From IMG/VR virus record IMGVR_UViG_3300009376_000814, positions 1 through 35,837 of that record: a stretch of DNA of 35,837 nt; one strand, written 5' to 3'. Position 1 is the stretch's first letter, and each line of letters opens with the position of its first letter. Below the pieces are notes generated by a model, which made no database searches, had not been told where the DNA came from, and saw only the letters and a list, made by a program, of their open reading frames with translations. This document shows positions 22,247 to 31,819 of this stretch, one piece after another. Source of the DNA: a virus. A program made the position numbers and the translations under genes.

Positions 22247-24697
22247 TTATTCAGACTCCAATAATTCTTGCAGACGCGCTTGATGCTCTAATAGTTGTTC
22301 TTCGAGTTTGGTAATACGGTCTTTTCGGAATGTCTCTATTCGCTTACCAAAGCGTCTCGGAGAAGACGGACCAGACGTATCAATCGGTTCTTGCAGCTTA
22401 TTTAATTCGCTTTGGATTTCCGCGATCTGTTTCTCTAGTTTTCGTTGTTTCATGTCTTTGACGGCAGAGATATTTCCGTGACGGTAAGATCTGGTCGTGG
22501 TGTTTTTTCGGACTGTGTCTTTGTCAGATCCTGGTCGCTCATCTTTCGGGGGATCTGGTAAGTTAATAGACCCCAGATTTGCTTGAATGTCTTTTATCGT
22601 TTGGAGGTAGCCCTTGAGCGTCTCAATGTTGTTGTCCTGAATATTTCCCCCGAATCGGCCAGGCATACTGATATATGTCTGGATCTCCGCTTCTGCTTGG
22701 GCGAGGGCTTTGTACATCTCATCCGCCTGATTCACGATCGGCGTTACTTTGGTGTCGTAATTTTCCCGAGTTAGATCATCACCCAGACTGCTAAGTTCTT
22801 TTTGAATGTTGATGACAGAGTTGACGAAGTTTTCCGCTTCTTTAATCCCTTGTGTGATCTCATCGTTGTACGTGTCTGCGTCAATGTATTGAGGCCCGAC
22901 AAGATATGCGGCCTTGCGCTGTGCCTCAGACGACATAAACTCAGATTGCGTCTTGGGTAGCCGGTGAGCCGTACCCGTGGCAGCAAGCATCTCATTTTGC
23001 GCTGCCTTGAATATTGGTCCAGCACGTTGCTGAAGACGTGTTGCGATGGCAAAGGTATTAACAGGCTTGCCATCTGTCAGTTCTTCTTTGTTGTCCGCTG
23101 CGTAGTCAATCAGAGCTTGGATGTAATGATTGGTGCCGCTTGATAGATCGAAGTAATAGACGCCTCCCGCATTAAAGAGCTGTTGGATCGCTTTTGAGAC
23201 TGCCATCTGGTATGGCTTATCGTTTGCGAATCGCTGATCACCGCTTTCCCCCACCAAGCCCGTTATTGCATTTGTTTGGTTCTTATACTGGTCGCTGTTC
23301 AGGTACTTCTTTTGGGCATCAAGCTCTTCGTGATACGTCTTTAACATATTGCCCTTGTATTCGGACTGGTTCTTCGCAAATACTCCCTTGCCGATTGCGT
23401 TTAAGCGGGACCACATATCTTTTGCCGTTATTTCTTCGGGGTTAGGCATATTTGCTTGTTTAGCTAATTCTCGAAACCGTGATAGTTTTTCTTCCTCAGT
23501 TGTGTTGGGAGCAGTAAGTCCAGACCATTCGTGTTCGTCTTTTACAAGTTTGTCGAGTTCTGATTCGGCTTGAGCAGTTTCAGCGCGGATTGTTTTTGCG
23601 TAGTCGCGTTCTGCCGACGTTTTAATTTTTGAGATAAGCGACTCATTGGTTATGCCAAGTTGCTTCCCAAGCGCCACGGCATCTATTGTCCCGTCTGAGC
23701 CCGATAAAAGGCTTCTAATCATTGACTCATGTTTTGATAATGCTTCATTGGCAAGCTCATTCATTATTGGGTCAATGTTTTCACTTGAGCGTCGGGTAAT
23801 TAAATCGGCTGCGGCGTCACCTTCGTAGCCCATGTCTTTAGCAGTTTGTTGGGCCGCCTGTTTTTGGTCTTTATAGAGTTTTAGATTGGCGAGCCAAGTA
23901 GATTTTTCTTTTGACGCGATTTGCTGTGCGCGATTAGTTTCGTTAAATGCGGCTAGTTGTTGGTCGGACAGTCGTTGTCTGGCGATGTCTTCATTGACCT
24001 GGGTTAGTTGATCTTTGGTGCGGAACATCGTGTTCCACACGCTGTTACCGCCAAGACGATCGCCCCAGGTAGATTTGAATTGCTGCTGAGCATCTTCCCA
24101 TTTGGATAAGTCGATCGCGCCTGTAGAGTCAGTTAGTCGCCCTAGAATATCTTTCCACTCTTGTCGGGCAGCGGCTCGTCGGCCGGAGAATAACTCTTTC
24201 CCCTTCTGGTCTGCATATCGATACAGGGATCCAGTGTCTCCGGTAGCGGGGCTGCCCAGGGTGCGCAGCCCCTTGAAAGCAGCATCGGCCGCATCCATTC
24301 CCGTGCCTTCGATGAAATCTTTTCGGATTTGCAGGATGGCGTCATAGTCTTCCTGTGGCTTGCCAGTGGAACTGGTTTCCATGTAATCCTGGTATCGCCT
24401 ATCGAGTTCTGACTGAACTGTTTTTCTGCGATCCAGAACTTCACCGGTGCGCTTCCAGTTCGCTTCTTGCAGATTTTTTTGAGCGATTTCGCTGAGGCGA
24501 TCGTCGTCAGGAAGTAAGGCAAGCAGAGACGAGCGGCCATTGGTTATCGCATCACGGGCGAGTTTCATGTCCTCGACTGTCCAGTCGGGGTTTAGCCTTA
24601 ACTGCTCCGCAAATTTTGCAGCAATGCCAGACGCGTCTTTCTGCTTCTGGGCTTCGGCCTCAGCCCAACCCTTGCCTACTGCTCCTAGTACCCACAT
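22247..24697 (-). CDS. Large helical internal virion (ejection) protein candidate
   Basis: 816 residues, ending 1 base before the giant gene start. Composition is almost entirely helical and charged, rich in Gln, Lys, Glu and Ala, with no signal peptide. It starts with a short hydrophobic patch (MWVLGAVGKGW) and ends in two coiled-coil segments (AVKDMKQRKLEKQIAEIQSELNKLQ and ITKLEEQLLEHQARLQELLES). Length and position match the second internal protein of podoviruses (T7 gp15, 747 residues), which forms a channel across the envelope with its neighbours. Homology cannot be shown by eye. No peptidoglycan hydrolase motif is visible. Confidence 0.7.
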   Translation of the reverse strand: MWVLGAVGKGWAEAEAQKQKDASGIAAKFAEQLRLNPDWTVEDMKLARDAITNGRSSLLALLPDDDRLSEIAQKNLQEANWKRTGEVLDRRKTVQSELDRRYQDYMETSSTGKPQEDYDAILQIRKDFIEGTGMDAADAAFKGLRTLGSPATGDTGSLYRYADQKGKELFSGRRAAARQEWKDILGRLTDSTGAIDLSKWEDAQQQFKSTWGDRLGGNSVWNTMFRTKDQLTQVNEDIARQRLSDQQLAAFNETNRAQQIASKEKSTWLANLKLYKDQKQAAQQTAKDMGYEGDAAADLITRRSSENIDPIMNELANEALSKHESMIRSLLSGSDGTIDAVALGKQLGITNESLISKIKTSAERDYAKTIRAETAQAESELDKLVKDEHEWSGLTAPNTTEEEKLSRFRELAKQANMPNPEEITAKDMWSRLNAIGKGVFAKNQSEYKGNMLKTYHEELDAQKKYLNSDQYKNQTNAITGLVGESGDQRFANDKPYQMAVSKAIQQLFNAGGVYYFDLSSGTNHYIQALIDYAADNKEELTDGKPVNTFAIATRLQQRAGPIFKAAQNEMLAATGTAHRLPKTQSEFMSSEAQRKAAYLVGPQYIDADTYNDEITQGIKEAENFVNSVINIQKELSSLGDDLTRENYDTKVTPIVNQADEMYKALAQAEAEIQTYISMPGRFGGNIQDNNIETLKGYLQTIKDIQANLGSINLPDPPKDERPGSDKDTVRKNTTTRSYRHGNISAVKDMKQRKLEKQIAEIQSELNKLQEPIDTSGPSSPRRFGKRIETFRKDRITKLEEQLLEHQARLQELLESE

Positions 24698-24709
24698 TTA
24701 TCTATAGCC

Positions 24710-26164
24710 TCAAGTTATAGGGGGGTTGTGGGTGTTCGATTGAAACAACTTAGCCCAGTCAATGTTTCCAAGAGCGGTGCCAAATCCTTCGCCTGCGGCC
24801 TGAGTAGTTCTTTGCCAGCCCTGAGCCTGTTGACTAGACTGACTTAGGCCACTTCCCAATAAGTTGCCTGCGAGTTGCGCGAAGAGAGATGCGCCCGGCG
24901 CGCTTTGCGCCGATGTCTTATAGATTGCTGAGGGGTTGGTGCCAGCGTATGCAGCGGAGGGCAGATTAAGCGTTGATGCCATCCGTGATTGTGGGTTGAT
25001 GTTGTCGTAGATTGCCGAATTGAGTGACATGTATGGCGCGTACCCCGTGGCTGATGCGATCTGGCCACGGTTTGCGGCTGACGCAACATTCCTGTCGTAG
25101 ATACCGCTGGATGCGCCCAGGCCAGCGGCTTGGATTTCGTAAGGCAGAGAGGAGTACGTCTGAGATACTTCACCCAGAAGTTGGCCTCGGCGTGCCATAT
25201 CGAAGGCCTGATTCTGCTGCTCCATTCCCTGCGCCCCGGTGATGTACTTAAGGGCTTCGTCGTATGCTCGGTCGTAGGTGGAGGCGTACTGATCAGCAGC
25301 TCGGGCGGTGATGCGCGCTAGAGTGTCTTCCGCGTGTGATCCGGGCCGGAAGTCTTCGCTGCCGATTGTGTCGCCGTACATTCCCTTACGCATAAGGCCA
25401 GCGACTGCTTCAGATGTGGTTGCCTTCGTCGCACGGTCTAAGGCCTTGTTGTAACCGACCATCCGTCTGATGGCGTCGTCTTCTACATCCGATAGATCAA
25501 AGAAACGTGCGGTACGGGCCGGGCCAAGTGAATCGCGGGCTCTGCGCATCTCGTCAGACAACTGCTGAGTGCGGCCAAGCATTGAATCCCGTAATCGAAG
25601 ATCGAGATCGCGTTCGTCTTGTGCAAGTTTTTGCGCGGTTCGGAGCTCGTCTGTATCGAAGCGACGTTCACTCGCCAACTGGCCCTGGTATCGTCTGAGC
25701 TCTCCTCTATCTTCTATTCGTTCCCGGCCCAGATCTGATTGCAGTTTGCGTAACTGGGATTCAGCGAACTGCCGTTCTTGGCGTGATAGGTTCTGGTTCT
25801 GGAGTAACTGACGGATCTGGAATTCGCGCTCTTCTTGGGCGACTGAATCCAGATCTCTCTGGCGTTTCAAGGTGTAGTCGCGCTCAGCCGCCTTGATCTT
25901 TCGGATCATGTCGTTCTGGGAGCGGCTATATGCCCGCTCATCAAAAGCGATTCGTCTATTTAACTGATCACTTTGGAATTGCCTGTTTTTGTATTGGCGG
26001 TCCAGGTCCAGTTGATCCATCATGTGGTTCAACATCGCTGAGCCCATGCCGCGATTTTGGTAGATGAGGTTGTACAGCGCGGCCTCGGATTTCGCCTGCT
26101 GGCCTAAAGATGCGAAGGTGCCGATCCCCGAAAATACAGCGGGTAATATTGATGCCCAGCCCAT
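24710..26164 (-). CDS. Helical internal virion protein candidate
   Basis: 484 residues. The N-terminus is weakly hydrophobic (ILPAVFSGIGTFASLG), followed by about 200 residues of very Arg/Gln/Glu-rich helix (DLDRQYKNRQFQSDQLNRRIAFDE...) with repeated REFQIRQLLQN, ERQFAESQLRKLQ and RELRRY heptads, then an Ala/Gly/Ser-rich C-terminal half. Podovirus gp14-like ejection proteins have a similar plan: a membrane-active N-terminus and coiled-coil body. It lies between two other ejection-protein candidates. No enzymatic motif is seen. Confidence 0.65.
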   Translation of the reverse strand: MGWASILPAVFSGIGTFASLGQQAKSEAALYNLIYQNRGMGSAMLNHMMDQLDLDRQYKNRQFQSDQLNRRIAFDERAYSRSQNDMIRKIKAAERDYTLKRQRDLDSVAQEEREFQIRQLLQNQNLSRQERQFAESQLRKLQSDLGRERIEDRGELRRYQGQLASERRFDTDELRTAQKLAQDERDLDLRLRDSMLGRTQQLSDEMRRARDSLGPARTARFFDLSDVEDDAIRRMVGYNKALDRATKATTSEAVAGLMRKGMYGDTIGSEDFRPGSHAEDTLARITARAADQYASTYDRAYDEALKYITGAQGMEQQNQAFDMARRGQLLGEVSQTYSSLPYEIQAAGLGASSGIYDRNVASAANRGQIASATGYAPYMSLNSAIYDNINPQSRMASTLNLPSAAYAGTNPSAIYKTSAQSAPGASLFAQLAGNLLGSGLSQSSQQAQGWQRTTQAAGEGFGTALGNIDWAKLFQSNTHNPPIT

Positions 26165-26186
26165 GATTTAGTTCCCTTGGTCTGGT

Positions 26187-28010
26187 TTAAACGAGTGTGC
26201 CAAACGCGCTACTGGTTGTTGGTGTGTCGTCTTCTTCTTTCTTTTTGATCAACGCCTGGTATTCAGCCGCTGTCATTGGCCCACCGAGGCCAAAAGATCT
26301 TGGCAGCATTCTTGAGTCGGCAGCCTGTTCAGCCGCAGACTTGGCGCTGGCATCAGCGCCCAGACGATCACGCTCTTTTGCGATCTGAGCGAGAATTAGA
26401 TCGAGTTCATCGTAGGCGGAGTCAGCCCCGTAGAGTTCGATATCCCCACGGAGACGTTCTAGTGCATCTGCTGACGCGTCTAGTTGGCCAGTGTTGTAAT
26501 AGCCAAGTTTGGATTGGCCGAGCATACTGCGGGCACGCGACTCAAGAGAGCGCCGCTTGTTCATAAGATCTTGGACGCGCGCTTCAACGGCTGAGAGCTG
26601 GTCGTCAAATGCGTCAGTGGCGTCTCCCGCGCGGCCGCCTGTGTACTCTGCTGCGTCGCGCCGGTTGTCTTCAATCTTACGCATCAAAGCGTCGAGCGCG
26701 CTTTCATCGTATATAGGTGTTCCAGAAATTTTCGAGCCGTACGCTCCAGCATCGGAAATAAGCGCGTCAAGTTCGGATTTTCTCCTGGCAATGAGTGATG
26801 CGACCTCATCGTCAACGCCGCCGAGCGTGCTGAGCGCTTTGGAGAAGTCGGTTGGCAGCAATGATTTAAACCCGCCGATGTCTTCTCTTAAGATGTCGGC
26901 TTCATCTTCGAGATCTTGTATTGATCGCAGATCTCGAGTATCGAGGTAACGCCCAGATCTCTTGTAGCCAGCAGCGATATCGCGGAATCTATCCTGAGCG
27001 TCTTCTATTCGGCGCTCCTCTTCTTCTCTTTCTTGCAAGAGCTGGGCAATGTCGCCGGAAATATCCTGACCCATCTCTTGTTGGGTTGAGAAGTCGAACG
27101 GCAGCAGTGAACTAAATCTCTTGGCGCCGCGTTCTGCGGTCCTGAGTTTGTCCTCCATTGCTTCGAGTTCATCTAAATGAGAGATGTTGTATCCCCCAAC
27201 ATCTTTCTCGTATCCGGCCAACAGGTCGTCTAGGTCTTCACCGTAGGTTTTGATTCGCCCTTCTTCTGTTACTCTGTCGTCGATCAGTTGGTCGAATCTT
27301 CCACGCAGGGTGTCATAAGAGGTTTTTTTCTTCCCCTTCCAGTCAGACGGCATGAATTTGTTGTCTTTGAACCTAGCGGTCTGAGATCTTTCATCTCCGA
27401 GTAAATCAATAGAGGAGTAGACGCCGCCCCCCTTAAGCGCGTCGCTAATATCGTAGCCCCGATAGGCACGCTGCAAAGCCCTGATGTCATCATTTTGCTC
27501 ATCTCTAAAGGCTTGCCAGGCTGATTTCTTTGTGGTGTGATCACTGTGCAGTGTGTTTGCGCGCTGAACATTCCCAGAAATAAGCGAGCTGAGGTTCGAC
27601 GCATACGATTCATCAGCGGGGGAGTGGATGTTCCACATGCTTGAGAAATCGTATGTGTGCTGCCCGCCCCATGGGGTTTGTACGGTGCGCTGTGCGGAAG
27701 GACGAGATCCCTCCGGTCGGGAGAGGCCAGATAGTGCCGACTGTCTTTGCTCTGATGCGGATTTAAGACCGGTCAGGTTTCCGAGGGAGGCCGTGTAGTC
27801 AAGGCCAGACAATTTTGTCTGCGCCTTTTTAGCCTCGTCCTGTAAGCGTTCGAGGTTCCTGTTGTAGCGGTTCGTCTGAACTTCCCATGGATGCACTATG
27901 GCCCATTGTGCATTCAGTGCCGCTTGTCTGTTATCGCGAATCCACTGATCTTTTTTCGCTTGATCTGCCCATGGATCTTTCGATCCGCCGCCGCCGCCGT
28001 ATAAGCCCAT
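26187..28010 (-). CDS. Helical virion protein with internal tandem repeats
   Basis: 607 residues. It starts with a Gly-rich MGLYGGGGGSKDPW. Between residues about 255 and 460 an 82-residue unit repeats at least twice: LxxLExxxDxLRxAE..., then FSSLLPFDFS near 300 and FKSLLPTDFS near 382, each followed by a helix and a tyrosine-containing turn. The rest is charged coiled coil (EVASLIARRKSELDALI, VEARVQDLMNKRRSLESRARSML). Such repeated helical bundles suit an extended structural protein in the head or a tail core. It is probably the first ejection protein, expressed before the 484-residue protein. Confidence 0.6.
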   Translation of the reverse strand: MGLYGGGGGSKDPWADQAKKDQWIRDNRQAALNAQWAIVHPWEVQTNRYNRNLERLQDEAKKAQTKLSGLDYTASLGNLTGLKSASEQRQSALSGLSRPEGSRPSAQRTVQTPWGGQHTYDFSSMWNIHSPADESYASNLSSLISGNVQRANTLHSDHTTKKSAWQAFRDEQNDDIRALQRAYRGYDISDALKGGGVYSSIDLLGDERSQTARFKDNKFMPSDWKGKKKTSYDTLRGRFDQLIDDRVTEEGRIKTYGEDLDDLLAGYEKDVGGYNISHLDELEAMEDKLRTAERGAKRFSSLLPFDFSTQQEMGQDISGDIAQLLQEREEEERRIEDAQDRFRDIAAGYKRSGRYLDTRDLRSIQDLEDEADILREDIGGFKSLLPTDFSKALSTLGGVDDEVASLIARRKSELDALISDAGAYGSKISGTPIYDESALDALMRKIEDNRRDAAEYTGGRAGDATDAFDDQLSAVEARVQDLMNKRRSLESRARSMLGQSKLGYYNTGQLDASADALERLRGDIELYGADSAYDELDLILAQIAKERDRLGADASAKSAAEQAADSRMLPRSFGLGGPMTAAEYQALIKKKEEDDTPTTSSAFGTLV

Positions 28011-28012
28011 AA

Positions 28013-28492
28013 CTAAGCCTCTTTTCTCATCTCGTGGTGTTCCTTAATCCAATCTTCAAGTTGCTCTTCATTGTCTCGGAACTGGTTAAATTCAAATATT
28101 CGCTTGATCATATTGCGGGCATGACTCATCCCCCCGCAGATCATCCCCACCGTGATAAAGGTGTTTACGGCCATCCGGTAAACAAAACCAAATACCTGCT
28201 CCTTGGGGACTGAGCTTTTGGCCCAGTCGTTGCTGACATCCCAAAGAAGGATGTCTACGCCCGCCGATGCGGTTAAAACGTCTCTGTGTTTCTGGTAAAA
28301 CGGATTGAGTTGCATATCTACAAACATTCGATACAGCAGTTCAGACATGTCTGAACCCATGTTTTCAGAATCTCCATCAACAAGATCATCAGCGAGGCGC
28401 ATCATGCGGCCAAGAATGTGGCAAAACTGGATTGCTTCTTCGTCTCCGCACGCCAGCTCGATGTGCATATCAATGAGTGTTACTTCTCCCAT
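28013..28492 (-). CDS. Small helical protein with DDLVDGD motif
   Basis: 159 residues, all helical, no signal peptide. It has an acidic cluster RMMRLADDLVDGDSENMGSDM at about residues 31-50 and a second acidic site DVSNDWAKSSVPKEQ near 85-99. These recall the two Asp-rich motifs of phytoene/squalene-synthase-like enzymes, but the chain is half the usual length and the motif spacing is about 50 residues rather than about 120, so an enzymatic role is not claimed. A hydrophobic helix (AVNTFITVGMICGGM) lies near the C-terminus. It is packed between tail fibre and ejection-protein genes with 2-nt gaps, so it may be a chaperone or virion component. Confidence 0.6.
   Translation of the reverse strand: MGEVTLIDMHIELACGDEEAIQFCHILGRMMRLADDLVDGDSENMGSDMSELLYRMFVDMQLNPFYQKHRDVLTASAGVDILLWDVSNDWAKSSVPKEQVFGFVYRMAVNTFITVGMICGGMSHARNMIKRIFEFNQFRDNEEQLEDWIKEHHEMRKEA
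28339..28356. repeat. 18-bp perfect palindrome in coding sequence
   Basis: GTTCAGACATGTCTGAAC reads identically on both strands. It contains two opposed copies of TCAGAC, the core of the dispersed octamer. It encodes GSDMSEL in the small helical protein. Confidence 0.7.
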
Positions 28493-28494
28493 AA

Positions 28495-30315
28495 TTAGTT
28501 CAGTCTGCTGGTTGCAACAGTGACGGCAAGATCTGTTGGATTCGAGGCGCTAGTAATCACGTACCCGATCTTCTTTGCGGAGGTGGTTGAGTCGACCTGA
28601 ATAGCGGTCGCGAAAGTGCTGGTTATGCCAGCGGAAGAAGCGGAGTAAGTTGTGCCAACAGTTGCGCCGTCGACGGTAAGTTGCACTACGCAAGTGCCGG
28701 ATGTTAGTGCGATGTGGATGGCGTCGAGATTGATCTTTTGCTTGAAGATCGTCTTGATGTTGTAGCTTCCATCCTTGACGATGTTGTCCGCGTTTGGGTT
28801 GTGGAGCATGATCGCGCGGGCAATGGGGGTTGTTCCGCCCGTTGGGGGAGCGGAGAAAGAGATTGTGGGAGCAGTATCGTATCCGACACCCCCGTCGGTC
28901 AGTGTTATTGTGTCGACAATACCGCCATTGATGGTGCAGGTAGCGACGGCGCCAGTGCCACTTCCACCAGTAAAGGTGATGATGGGCGCGGAAGAGTAAA
29001 GACTTCCGCCATTTTCAAGGATTATCTGATCAACCGAAGTGGTGCCTTTGGGGTGCGCATGAAGGGACTCAGAGCTGAGCGTTGTTGGTAGTTGTGCTTC
29101 TGGGATGCGTGCGTTGGAGTCGAGGGATGCAACACCGTTTGCAACACCTTTGGTGGAGACGGCGACAACGCTGCTTAAGTCGACTGATTTATATTCGAGC
29201 GCGGTTCCCGTACCATTAACATGGAGCGCGTGATTCGCATTCGATGCGGCGAATACTGGAAGTGAAGATTCCGGGCTGGTAGTCAGCCACTGGGTTCCGT
29301 CATAGAACTTCAGCTTGTTTGGGGACGACGAGGTGTCGTGCCATAACTCCCCTGTAGCCGGAGCGGTGGGCGTGGTTGCGCTCGATGTCAGTTTTGCCTT
29401 GGCCCCGAGGTCGGTGGTTAGCGTGGCGACCTTGCCCTGGGGAATTTCGTTGGCGTCAATCGTAATTTTGCCGAAGTCGATTAAGCCGGTTGTCGTGTCA
29501 CAGAAATTGGCCTGGAGCATTAGCCCGGTCACGACCTGAGAAGATACGTTCTCGACAGTTAAGATGGTGACTGTATTGCCGGATGAGACTGCTGTGTTGA
29601 ATGTAACTGTGTTTGACGTCGCGCTTGATGTGTAGTCGTAAGATCCCCCAGATCTCTGGAGTATTCCGTTCTTGTATACGTTTAATTGAGTGTCATCGTC
29701 GTGAACAAAGGCGAATACAGACTGTGATCCAGTTGTTACAACATCTGTACGGGTGTAGCCAGTGATGGCTGTGGTGCGGACCTTGAATATCGTGACCACG
29801 TTACCGGCGGTTAGGCCGGTATTGAAGGTAACAACTCCCGCGCTGCCGGTTCCGCCAGTTGCGTTGGTGGTGTAGTCGTAAGACGAGCCTGACCGTTTTA
29901 GAACACCGTTTACATAGACCAGTAATTCATCGGTCGATTCGTGGGCGTAATCAAAATCCGTCTGAGAAGCGGTGGCTGTGAAGTCGGCGCGGCCATGGAA
30001 GATCGGCGCTCCGATTTCACCGACGTCTGACCCTGCTGCGCCCGTGATTTCCGACAGCGGGACAATAGTTATCCAGCCGGTTTCCGAATTCGTGTAGGTG
30101 CCAACCCGGTACTGGATTCCCGCAGAAGAATCTTTGCGGAGCTCGATGGGGCCGTCGAATACCCCGTCTTCATCAAAAAGAATGTCGAGCAGCTCGGCGA
30201 CAGTCTTATCACCCAGTTCTGCGGAGTTGAGATATCGAACGATACTCTCAAACTCGGTGTTGATATTTCCCGTAGAACCGTAGTTTTGAGGGTACTGTTG
30301 TCTAAGTCGTGCCAT
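28495..30315 (-). CDS. Tail fibre / receptor-binding protein
   Basis: 606 residues. Residues 1-100 are a virion-anchoring region (QYPQNYGSTGNINTEFESIVRYLNSAELGDKTVAELL). Two related beta repeats follow at about 113-180 and 195-254, each with the pattern LxVYxNGxLxRSGxSYDYT...VTFNTxxxxGNxVTI, common in podovirus fibres. A linker with ELWHDTSSSPNKLKFYDGTQW and a GVASLDSNARIPEAQLP segment are typical of tail fibres. Near 450-490, paired GGSLYSSAPIITF and GGVGYDTAPTISF units form a Gly-Tyr-Ala-Pro beta repeat. The C-terminal 100 residues probably bind the receptor. It may trimerise. No depolymerase motif is seen. Confidence 0.8.
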   Translation of the reverse strand: MARLRQQYPQNYGSTGNINTEFESIVRYLNSAELGDKTVAELLDILFDEDGVFDGPIELRKDSSAGIQYRVGTYTNSETGWITIVPLSEITGAAGSDVGEIGAPIFHGRADFTATASQTDFDYAHESTDELLVYVNGVLKRSGSSYDYTTNATGGTGSAGVVTFNTGLTAGNVVTIFKVRTTAITGYTRTDVVTTGSQSVFAFVHDDDTQLNVYKNGILQRSGGSYDYTSSATSNTVTFNTAVSSGNTVTILTVENVSSQVVTGLMLQANFCDTTTGLIDFGKITIDANEIPQGKVATLTTDLGAKAKLTSSATTPTAPATGELWHDTSSSPNKLKFYDGTQWLTTSPESSLPVFAASNANHALHVNGTGTALEYKSVDLSSVVAVSTKGVANGVASLDSNARIPEAQLPTTLSSESLHAHPKGTTSVDQIILENGGSLYSSAPIITFTGGSGTGAVATCTINGGIVDTITLTDGGVGYDTAPTISFSAPPTGGTTPIARAIMLHNPNADNIVKDGSYNIKTIFKQKINLDAIHIALTSGTCVVQLTVDGATVGTTYSASSAGITSTFATAIQVDSTTSAKKIGYVITSASNPTDLAVTVATSRLN

Positions 30316-30316
30316 A

Positions 30317-31819
30317 TTAAGTCTCGCGTATGTTTATAGCGAATCCAATCAGACGGAAAAGCCCTGCGGCTTTGGTCGTGAATTTGAGCTGGATACCTCG
30401 AAATCGGGTATCGAATTTGCGTTCATATTGTGCGGATAATGGCACGCTACCTACAAATGTGTCGTCCGCACCAGACGGCTCAACATCGAAAAATAATGAG
30501 CCAAGATCTCGGCCGTTTTCGTCTACTGCTTCGACTGTTAAATTGCCAGTTCCTTGGGCCTGAATAGACAGGCTGTAGCAGTCTTTCGTCTGGGTTAAAG
30601 ACCCGCACCAGAGAATGGGCGTCTGGACCACCATCTCCGGGCCAATGTCAGTGATGTCCTCTACTTTCCTTACGTTGTACAAACCGCCTGGGGTTCCCAG
30701 TGCAAATTGACCCCCAAGAAAAGCGCCGCATCTGGCTTTCACAAAGTCGCCGGTGCTCCATTTAATGGAAGTTTCTGATTGGGGGTTCAGGGTTAATGTC
30801 AGTTTTTTTGTGTCCTGGCCGCCAGCGATGGGGAAGAAGACGTGGTACTGCCCCTCGTCCTGGTCGAATACAGCAGAAATGTCCTCGACGTTTTCAACTT
30901 GAGACACTAGGTCTCGGTAAATGATCTCAACCCGGTCAGACATGGACTGGCTGTACACCATGATTCCGTTGTCTTCTGACCGCTTAATTGAGTGGATGCC
31001 GGATCTGGAACAGAACAGCAGGTCTGTTCCCGCGTGCGCAATACTGTTATGCGAGATGGTTCCAATATTGATATTGGCCCGATCATCCAGATACCAGTTA
31101 GATATGCTGGGGTCGATCGCGTAGATGAAGGTACGGTCTTGGGTGAAGATTGCCAGGCGGTTTTGCTCGAAACTGGAGATGCCCGTGATCTGGTCTGCGG
31201 TGCCGAGTATATTTGCGATGTTTATATACCCGGCGCGAAGTGCGCTTACTTCATCATCTGCTTCATCGTCTGGGAAGACCCCTTCGTTATCGACGCGGGA
31301 TAGATGGACTTCAGTTTCCTTGCCAGGGATTCCCGATACGGCCAGTCGTCTCTGGATCGAGGTGAAGTATGCGGGTGCTAGATTCGCAAGCGCTGGGGAC
31401 TTGGTGGCCTCCCATTTTGCCCCGTCAAAATTGTACGGGGGCAGGGCGGCTGCTCCAAAGTGGACCTTACGATTGAATACCGTGCTGGAAACACGGGCGT
31501 TGATTGGGTACTTTGCGATTCTGATGCTGTCATCAGTGTTAAATGCTATTTCCCCGCCGGTTTTCTCTGCCCAGGCTAATTTGTTTGGGCCATAGAAAGT
31601 AACGTGGTTTACTTGGTATTCTCCAATGCGGTGTTCTGCGCCTGGATCTCTTGTTATCTGGCCGCGCCAATCACAATACCCGTTGTCCAGACGAATAAGG
31701 GATTGATTCTTTCCGGTGTCCTGTGATCGGGCATCTCTTGAGCTGTCGAGTCCTGAGAATGTCTCGTAAGCGAATGTCTTAACCGCGACACCGGAACGAG
31801 ATTTCGTGCCGGTACTCAT
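30317..31819 (-). CDS. Beta-rich tail protein, probable P22 gp10-like stabiliser or nozzle
   Basis: 500 residues; start ATG shares one base with the stop of the upstream gene (TAATG). The chain is almost entirely beta strand, with repeated hydrophobic-strand and turn units: VNHVTFYGPNKLAWAEK, STVFNRKVHFGAAALPPYNFDG, RLAVSGIPGKETEVHLSRVDN, GISSFEQNRLAIFTQDRTFIYA, GTDLLFCSRSGIHSI, GQYHVFFPI. This suggests a beta-propeller, as in P22 gp10 (472 residues, packaged DNA stabilisation) and T7-like nozzle proteins. The gene order after the adaptor candidate and before the tail fibre supports a tail-tube role. Family assignment is inference from fold pattern, length and position. Confidence 0.6.
   Translation of the reverse strand: MSTGTKSRSGVAVKTFAYETFSGLDSSRDARSQDTGKNQSLIRLDNGYCDWRGQITRDPGAEHRIGEYQVNHVTFYGPNKLAWAEKTGGEIAFNTDDSIRIAKYPINARVSSTVFNRKVHFGAAALPPYNFDGAKWEATKSPALANLAPAYFTSIQRRLAVSGIPGKETEVHLSRVDNEGVFPDDEADDEVSALRAGYINIANILGTADQITGISSFEQNRLAIFTQDRTFIYAIDPSISNWYLDDRANINIGTISHNSIAHAGTDLLFCSRSGIHSIKRSEDNGIMVYSQSMSDRVEIIYRDLVSQVENVEDISAVFDQDEGQYHVFFPIAGGQDTKKLTLTLNPQSETSIKWSTGDFVKARCGAFLGGQFALGTPGGLYNVRKVEDITDIGPEMVVQTPILWCGSLTQTKDCYSLSIQAQGTGNLTVEAVDENGRDLGSLFFDVEPSGADDTFVGSVPLSAQYERKFDTRFRGIQLKFTTKAAGLFRLIGFAINIRET

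Noticed and set aside
28013-28492. Phytoene/squalene synthase annotation
   Set aside because: Too short, and the motif spacing does not fit; kept only as a weak resemblance.
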